This document shows, piece after piece, positions 59,345 to 64,000 of a stretch of 64,000 nt of DNA. Numbering within the stretch: position 1 is the stretch's first letter; each line of letters starts with the position of its first letter. A program made the position numbers and the translations under genes. The notes beneath the pieces were generated by a model. The model saw nothing but the letters and a program-made list of their open reading frames with translations, did not search any database and was not told where the DNA came from. This DNA comes from Leeuwenhoekiella sp044542075 (GTDB lineage Bacteria; Bacteroidota; Bacteroidia; Flavobacteriales; Flavobacteriaceae). The stretch lies in NCBI RefSeq assembly GCF_044542075.1, contig NZ_JBITTU010000002.1, positions 248,001 through 312,000 on the forward strand, written 5' to 3'.

Positions 59345-60298
59345 TTGAACGAACTTATCATTGAACTTTCAGAGATTACACCAAGAGATTTTTTTGGTGA
59401 AAATAATATAAATATTGAGCTGCTTAAAAGGTACTTTCCAAAATTAAAAATCGTCGCAAGAGGTAATAATATTAAGGCTTACGGTGATGAAGATCTTTTA
59501 GAAGAGTTTGATAAACGCATGACAATGCTTCTTGAGCATTTTGCTAAATACAATAAGCTTGACGAAAACTCCATTGAACGGGTTTTAACCAGCGACAGCA
59601 GGGCAGATTATGAGACATCGCCGGCAAGTGGTGAGGTTCTTGTGCACGGTGTAGGCGGTAAACTTATTAAAGCACAAACTGCTAACCAGCGTAAAATGGT
59701 AGACCTTACACGTAAAAACGATATGGTTTTTGCGATAGGACCAGCAGGTACAGGTAAAACTTATACTGCTGTTGCATTAGCAGTTAAAGCACTTAAAGAA
59801 AAGCAGGTAAAGCGTATTATTCTTACACGTCCTGCTGTAGAAGCGGGAGAAAATCTAGGTTTCTTACCAGGAGATTTAAAAGAAAAATTAGATCCTTATA
59901 TGCAACCTTTATATGATGCACTTCGTGATATGATACCTCACGAAAAACTAGAGAGCTTTATTGAAAAAGGGGTGATACAAATTGCACCCATGGCATTTAT
60001 GAGGGGTCGTACGCTTGACAATGCATATGTAATCTTAGATGAAGCGCAAAACACTACCCACGCCCAGATGAAGATGTTTTTAACACGTATGGGAAAACAC
60101 GCAAAGTTTATGATTACCGGTGATCCCGGCCAGATAGACTTACCAAGACGTGTAATTAGTGGTTTAAAAGAAGCGTTGCTCGTACTTAAGGATGTTAACG
60201 GTGTAGGTATGATTTACCTTGATGATAAAGATGTAATACGTCACCGTCTTGTAAAAGAGGTTATAGCAGCATATAAAGCAATAGAAAACAGAGATTAA
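59345..60298 (+). CDS. PhoH family ATPase
   Basis: A 317-residue PhoH/YbeZ-type protein: an N-terminal KH-like part with KYFPKLKIVARGNNIK-type sequence (LKRYFPKLKIVARG), then Walker A GPAGTGKT (132-139), RPAVEAGENLGFLPGDL and Walker B VILDEAQN (229-236). It is an RNA-associated ATPase, linked in other bacteria to ribosome maturation together with YbeY. The start is the TTG at 59345: the upstream frame is closed by a TAG 27 bases earlier and has no ATG, and homology begins at this codon. purC follows after 21 bases. Confidence 0.95.
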   Translation: MNELIIELSEITPRDFFGENNINIELLKRYFPKLKIVARGNNIKAYGDEDLLEEFDKRMTMLLEHFAKYNKLDENSIERVLTSDSRADYETSPASGEVLVHGVGGKLIKAQTANQRKMVDLTRKNDMVFAIGPAGTGKTYTAVALAVKALKEKQVKRIILTRPAVEAGENLGFLPGDLKEKLDPYMQPLYDALRDMIPHEKLESFIEKGVIQIAPMAFMRGRTLDNAYVILDEAQNTTHAQMKMFLTRMGKHAKFMITGDPGQIDLPRRVISGLKEALLVLKDVNGVGMIYLDDKDVIRHRLVKEVIAAYKAIENRD

Positions 60299-60319
60299 AA
60301 CTTAGCCTACTCATACTTT

Positions 60320-61273
60320 ATGTCAAATAAAACTATTACCGATACCAATTATAATTTTCCCGGTCAGACGCACGTCTATAAAGGTAAAGTACGGGAAGTT
60401 TACAGTCTTGAAAATGATTTATTAATAATGGTCGCTACAGATCGATTAAGCGCTTTTGATGTAGTTATGCCAAAGGGAATCCCGTATAAAGGCCAAATTT
60501 TAAATCAAATCGCCACAAAAATGATGCGCGATACTCAGGATATCGTTCCTAATTGGTTAGAAGCAACTCCAGACCCTAATGTGGCTGTAGGCAAAAAATG
60601 CGAGCCTTTTAAAGTTGAAATGGTTATTCGTGGTTATATGAGTGGTCATGCTGCTCGTGAATATAAAGCCGGAAAGCGCATGCTTTGCGGTGTTGCACTA
60701 CCGGAAGGATTAAAGGAAAACGACAAATTTCCTACTCCTATCATCACACCGGCAACTAAAGCTGAAATGGGGGATCATGATGAAGATATCTCCAAAGAAG
60801 ATATAATAAAACGCGGTATTGTATCAGCAGATGATTATGCAGTTCTAGAAGATTATACCTCTAAATTATTTCAACGCGGTACCAAAATTGCCGCTGATCG
60901 AGGTCTTATATTAGTAGATACTAAATATGAATTCGGTAAAACTGTAGATGGTAAAATTGTTTTAATTGACGAAATACATACACCTGATTCTTCAAGATAT
61001 TTTTACGCTGAAGGCTATGAAGAGCGTCAAAAAAATGGAGAAGCGCAGAAACAGCTTTCTAAAGAATTTGTACGCCAGTGGTTAATTAGCAATGGCTTTC
61101 AAGGATTAGAAGGACAGAAGCTTCCCGTGATGAGCGATGCTTATATAGAAACAGTTTCTGAACGCTATATAGAGTTGTATGAGAATATTACAGGAGAACC
61201 ATTTGTAAAAGCAGACCTCTCAAATATAGATAAACGTATAGAAGATAATGTCTTAAGTTATCTTAATAGTTGA
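60320..61273 (+). CDS. purC: Phosphoribosylaminoimidazole-succinocarboxamide synthase
   Basis: A 317-residue SAICAR synthase of the long (about 310-residue) form found in Bacteroidota. It has YKGKVREVYSLENDLLIM, the ATP-binding ATDRLSAFDVVMP, VIRGYMSGHAAREYK, KAEMGDHDEDIS and VLIDEIHTPDSSRYF. It joins aspartate to CAIR in purine synthesis. A rho-independent hairpin follows 31 bases after the stop. Confidence 0.97.
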   Translation: MSNKTITDTNYNFPGQTHVYKGKVREVYSLENDLLIMVATDRLSAFDVVMPKGIPYKGQILNQIATKMMRDTQDIVPNWLEATPDPNVAVGKKCEPFKVEMVIRGYMSGHAAREYKAGKRMLCGVALPEGLKENDKFPTPIITPATKAEMGDHDEDISKEDIIKRGIVSADDYAVLEDYTSKLFQRGTKIAADRGLILVDTKYEFGKTVDGKIVLIDEIHTPDSSRYFYAEGYEERQKNGEAQKQLSKEFVRQWLISNGFQGLEGQKLPVMSDAYIETVSERYIELYENITGEPFVKADLSNIDKRIEDNVLSYLNS

Positions 61274-61304
61274 TTTCTTTTAGTAGATAAATAAAAAATT
61301 AATG

Positions 61305-61339
61305 AACCGAAAAGGCTATTTTCTCTTTTCGGTTTTTTT
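61305..61339 (+). terminator. Terminator of purC
   Basis: Stem AACCGAAAAG / CTTTTCGGTT with a 10-base loop and a run of seven T, immediately before the next gene starts at 61349. Confidence 0.9.
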
Positions 61340-61348
61340 ATATCAAAT

Positions 61349-62719
61349 ATGGAAAGACTCAACAATTTTTTTTCTGAAGCGGCATCATTTGTATGGGGAC
61401 TTCCGCTCTTAATTTTGTTAATAGGTGGGGGTACCTATTTACTTATATATTCGCGTTTTCTTCCTTTCAAATATTTTGGTCACGCAATTAATGTTTTGCG
61501 TGGTAAGTATGATAATCCTGATGATCCTGGTGAGATAAGCCATTTTCAGGCACTAATGACCGCACTTTCTTCTACCATAGGCATGGGTAATATTGCCGGT
61601 GTAGCAGTAGCCATAGCCATAGGAGGTCCGGGGGCTGTTTTCTGGATGTGGGTGAGTGCATTAGTAGGAATGAGTACCAAATTTTTTACCTGCACACTGG
61701 CTATCTTATATAGAGGTAAAGACGATGCAGGAGAAGTGCAAGGCGGTCCTATGTACTTTATTGTAGAAGGTTTAGGCAAAGCCTGGAAACCACTTGCTGT
61801 ATTATTTAGTATAGCGGGTCTGGTAGGCGCGTTACCGGTTTTTAATGTTAACCAACTTACGCAGGCGATAAACGATATTCTACTCGTACCTAATGGTATT
61901 ACAAAGAGTTTTACTACAGATTTGACTATAGGTCTTATACTTGCAGCAATTACGGGAGTGGTAATTTTGGGAGGTTTAAACCGAATAAGCAAAACAGCAT
62001 CGCGTATTGTACCGGTTATGGTAGGTCTTTATTTTATTGCTGTTCTTGCAATTCTCTTTATTAATGCTTCGGAAGTACCTATATACTTTAAGCTCATTTT
62101 TACAGATGCTTTTGCGGCTAATAACTACACAGGAGATCCCATGTTTGGTGGCGTTGTAGGGGCGCTAATTGTTTTAGGAATTCGCAGAGGTGCTTTCTCT
62201 AATGAAGCTGGTATAGGCACGGCCCCTATGGCACACGGCGCAGCTAAAACAAATGAACCTATACGTGAAGGATTGGTAGCAATGTTGGGTCCTTTTATAG
62301 ATACTATAATTGTATGTACACTTACCGCCTTAAGTATTCTTGTTACAGGTGTTTGGAAAACAAGTGAAGCAAATGGCGTAAGTCTTACAGCAAAAGCATT
62401 TTCTGATGCTATGCCGGGTTTTGGAGCATATGTATTATTAATTTGCATAGCTGTCTTTAGTATAAGCTCATTATTTTCCTATTCTTATTACGGTACAAAA
62501 TGTCTTTCCTTTTTATTTGGAACGAAGTACAAACACATCTATAATTATTTTTACATTGGGAGTATTTTGCTAGGAGCGACTACTTCTTTGAGTTTAATGA
62601 TTAATCTAATTGATACATTTTTTGCGCTAATGGCAATACCTACTATGCTAACCACTTTAATTTTAGCACCTAAAGTAATGGTACGTGCACGAGAATATTT
62701 TAAAAAGCTCAATACCTAA
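61349..62719 (+). CDS. Alanine/glycine:cation symporter (AGCS family)
   Basis: A 456-residue inner membrane protein with about eleven helices. Family segments are LSSTIGMGNIAGVAVAIAIGG (near residues 70-90), PGAVFWMWVSALVGMSTKFF, QGGPMYFIVEGLG and RGAFSNEAGIGTAPMAHGAA. It takes up alanine, glycine or a related small amino acid with sodium. The ATG is only about 10 bases after the T run of the purC terminator, so its promoter must overlap the purC end or it depends on read-through. Confidence 0.94.
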   Translation: MERLNNFFSEAASFVWGLPLLILLIGGGTYLLIYSRFLPFKYFGHAINVLRGKYDNPDDPGEISHFQALMTALSSTIGMGNIAGVAVAIAIGGPGAVFWMWVSALVGMSTKFFTCTLAILYRGKDDAGEVQGGPMYFIVEGLGKAWKPLAVLFSIAGLVGALPVFNVNQLTQAINDILLVPNGITKSFTTDLTIGLILAAITGVVILGGLNRISKTASRIVPVMVGLYFIAVLAILFINASEVPIYFKLIFTDAFAANNYTGDPMFGGVVGALIVLGIRRGAFSNEAGIGTAPMAHGAAKTNEPIREGLVAMLGPFIDTIIVCTLTALSILVTGVWKTSEANGVSLTAKAFSDAMPGFGAYVLLICIAVFSISSLFSYSYYGTKCLSFLFGTKYKHIYNYFYIGSILLGATTSLSLMINLIDTFFALMAIPTMLTTLILAPKVMVRAREYFKKLNT

Positions 62720-62775
62720 TCTCAATTAAATAGCAGATTTTACCCGGGCATTAATGAGCAATTCAATACTTTAGC

Positions 62776-62805
62776 AATGGTTAAAAAATACAAGTATTAA
62801 CCATT
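62776..62805. repeat. 9-bp inverted repeat upstream of the H-NOX module
   Basis: AATGGTTAA (62776-62784) and TTAACCATT (62797-62805), with a 12-base spacer. No T tract follows. It may be a weak terminator for the symporter gene or a regulator site before the H-NOX operon. Confidence 0.45.
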
Positions 62806-62925
62806 CAACTACACTTAAAGGTTATTCGTCTATAGTTAAGTATACGGTCAACGTTTTTCGGGTGTTCTAAGGTTAACTTTTTTGCAACTTTACTCGATAA
62901 CAGGATATTAATATACCGCTGCCAA

Positions 62926-63342
62926 ATGAAAAAACGTATTTTATCTATTCTTCTTATTGAAGATGATCGTATAGAAGTTATGAAGCTGAAGCGCGTTTTG
63001 AGCAAAAGTGATCTTAAGCATCATCTGGTAGAAGCAAAAAATGGGGAAGAGGCCCTAACAATTTTACAAGATAAAAGCAATTTGCCAGATCTTATTCTTT
63101 TAGATTTAAATATGCCGAAAATAAATGGTATTGAATTTTTAAGAATTTTAAAAGATGATTCTTATTTAAAATATATCCCAACTGTTATTCTTACAACTTC
63201 AAATAATCATAACGATGTTAAAGAATGTTATGAGATAGGTATTGCCGGTTATGTTTTAAAGCCACTTAAATACGATGATTATGTTGAGAAGATCGAGAGT
63301 TTACTAGCCTATTGGAGTATTAACGAGCTTATACATATATAA
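62926..63342 (+). CDS. Single-domain response regulator (Rcp1/CheY-like) of the H-NOX module
   Basis: A 138-residue receiver domain without an output domain: acidic pair in LIEDDRIEV, phosphoacceptor in LILLDLNMPKINGIEFL, conserved threonine in ILTTSNNHND and lysine in VLKPLKYDDY. The NMPKxxGxEFLxxxKDD pattern is that of Rcp1-like regulators that serve hybrid or phytochrome-type kinases. It shares a base with the H-NOX start (TAATG) and so belongs to one operon with the NO sensor and the kinase that follows. Confidence 0.93.
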   Translation: MKKRILSILLIEDDRIEVMKLKRVLSKSDLKHHLVEAKNGEEALTILQDKSNLPDLILLDLNMPKINGIEFLRILKDDSYLKYIPTVILTTSNNHNDVKECYEIGIAGYVLKPLKYDDYVEKIESLLAYWSINELIHI

Positions 63343-63908
63343 TGAAAGGTGTTGTATTTACTGAGTTCTTAGAACTTGTCGAATTAAAGTTTGGTTTACA
63401 AATGGTAGATGATATCATTGTAGCTTCAAATTTAGAATCTGGTGGTGCATATACGGCAGTAGGCACCTATAAATTTGGAGAGATGGTTAGTTTACTCACC
63501 GAGTTGAGTAGTCGAACGCAATTGTCTGTAGACGATTTACTGTATACCTATGCCCAGCATTTTTTTACTGTAATTAAATCCAGTTACCCCGGTTTTTTAG
63601 AAAGCTATTCAGATCCTATAGAGATGTTAGCTTCAATTGAAGATCACATTCACGTTGAAGTACTCAAAATTTACCCTGATGCGCAATTACCTACCTTTAA
63701 AACCCTAGAAAAGTCAGAAAATACACTAACTTTAGACTATCTATCTAGTCGTGCCATGTATAGTTTTGGTTTGGGTTTAATGCATGAAACATTTAATTTT
63801 TTCAATATAGATTTTAATATTCGATTAGAGAAACTCAAAGAAGACGGCACACACGTAAGATTTTTTATCGAAAGAAAAAATGGAAACATCAAATCTAGAG
63901 GTTTATAA
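63342..63908 (+). CDS. Heme NO-binding (H-NOX) sensor protein
   Basis: A 188-residue H-NOX domain protein. It starts MKGVVFTEFLELVELKFG, has the proximal heme ligand region IEDHIHVEVLKIYPDAQLP (His104 is the expected ligand; Pro112 matches the proline that distorts the heme) and the heme-propionate-binding Y-x-S-x-R motif as YLSSR (Tyr133, Ser135, Arg137). Such proteins bind nitric oxide and regulate a partner kinase. The stop overlaps the next gene by 29 bases and the upstream regulator touches the start, so the three genes make one unit. Confidence 0.94.
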   Translation: MKGVVFTEFLELVELKFGLQMVDDIIVASNLESGGAYTAVGTYKFGEMVSLLTELSSRTQLSVDDLLYTYAQHFFTVIKSSYPGFLESYSDPIEMLASIEDHIHVEVLKIYPDAQLPTFKTLEKSENTLTLDYLSSRAMYSFGLGLMHETFNFFNIDFNIRLEKLKEDGTHVRFFIERKNGNIKSRGL

Positions 63909-64000
63909 ACGTATTATTGACAGAGAGCGTGCAGCTCGCAAAATGGCTGAAGGTATTCTTGAAGCAAAATCATCTGAATTGTATCTGATTTCTCAAGAAC
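63880..64000 (+). CDS. Sensor histidine kinase, N-terminal part (gene leaves the window)
   Basis: The ATG at 63880-63882 lies inside the H-NOX gene in another frame and opens a frame that runs to the window end. The 40 visible codons include EVYKRIIDRERAARKMAEG and then ILEAKSSELYLISQE. This heptad-rich stretch is the typical N-terminal coiled coil of PAS-type sensor histidine kinases. Together with the H-NOX and response regulator genes it completes an NO-responsive phosphorelay, but the kinase domain itself is not in the window. Confidence 0.75.
   Translation, partial: METSNLEVYKRIIDRERAARKMAEGILEAKSSELYLISQE

Noticed and set aside
61546..62448. Two long minus-strand frames inside the AGCS symporter gene
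   Set aside because: They are antisense to conserved transporter helices; composition is explained by the symporter codons.
1..64000. CRISPR arrays, tRNA or rRNA genes, prophage
   Set aside because: No regularly spaced repeats, no cloverleaf-like sequence with a CCA-type end and no phage structural gene was noticed on either strand.

Overview
The window looks like chromosome of a member of the Flavobacteriaceae (Bacteroidota), probably marine. The evidence is the gene content: a TonB-dependent receptor with a carboxypeptidase-regulatory-like N-terminus paired with a DUF4249 lipoprotein, an Rpb6-type omega subunit, a monomeric NADP isocitrate dehydrogenase, a DUF4835/PorD protein, BamD- and YbbR-type envelope proteins, and type B L31. 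Promoters of the Bacteroidota form (TTG, 19 bases, TAnnTTTG) stand before rpmE2 and rplS. The DNA is AT-rich and coding is dense on both strands. Many genes touch or overlap by 1 to 8 bases, often as TAATG. Start codons other than ATG are common (TTG for recN, phoH, a TonB receptor and a DMT transporter; GTG for ribD). I see no tRNA, rRNA, CRISPR array, prophage or intact insertion sequence.

Layout. 1-1.4 kb: the 3' part of umuC (UV-type polymerase V) and a CPBP membrane protease. 1.4-3.6 kb: dnaK with an unusual upstream region (two palindromes and a sigma-54-like element) and a strong terminator. 3.8-6.4 kb: a minus-strand arsenic operon, arsR / DUF6428 / arsC / acr3, with two copies of a probable ArsR operator. 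6.5-11.7 kb: a minus-strand group of DUF4199 protein, polyprenyl-phosphate-type glycosyltransferase, phosphohexomutase and an MsbA-like ABC exporter. 11.9-19 kb: L31, murQ with a DUF6095 protein, a TonB receptor/DUF4249 pair and icd. 19-23.2 kb: a possible small broken gene, rplS, trmD, a coiled-coil membrane protein and a DegP-type protease. 23.3-26.6 kb: dapF, an acetyltransferase, mltG and a lysozyme-like secreted protein. 26.6-33 kb: an RsmI-like methyltransferase, a low-molecular-weight phosphatase, dnaA, a thioesterase, a YigZ protein, a DMT transporter, a HAD hydrolase and ribD. 33-38.7 kb: an acetyltransferase, prmC, a LOG-family protein, ligA and two tandem paralogous membrane proteins.

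38.7-52.7 kb: a 5'-nucleotidase split into two genes, a DUF6913 protein, dapA, then the run bamD-rpoZ-coaBC-porD-recN-fabI, a glycosyltransferase, a YbbR protein, coaE and a two-component system. 52.7-59.2 kb (minus strand): miaA, a voltage-gated-type ion channel with a C-terminal zinc ribbon, a small secreted protein that appears frameshifted, an exonuclease/GIY-YIG fusion, a YggS protein, a 3-hydroxyacyl-CoA dehydrogenase, an ABM-fold protein and a SAM hydroxide adenosyltransferase. 59.3-64 kb: phoH, purC, an AGCS symporter and, at the right edge, a response regulator / H-NOX / histidine kinase module that probably senses nitric oxide and is cut by the window end.

Most of the window is housekeeping: cell-wall precursors (dapA, dapF, murQ, mltG), CoA synthesis (coaBC, coaE), translation (rplS, rpmE2, trmD, miaA, prmC), replication and repair (dnaA, ligA, recN, umuC). 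The items that deserve most attention are the dnaK upstream region, the two-operator arsenic operon, the two small damaged genes at 19.3 and 54.6 kb, the nuclease fusion, the tandem membrane paralogues, the channel with a zinc ribbon and the H-NOX module.
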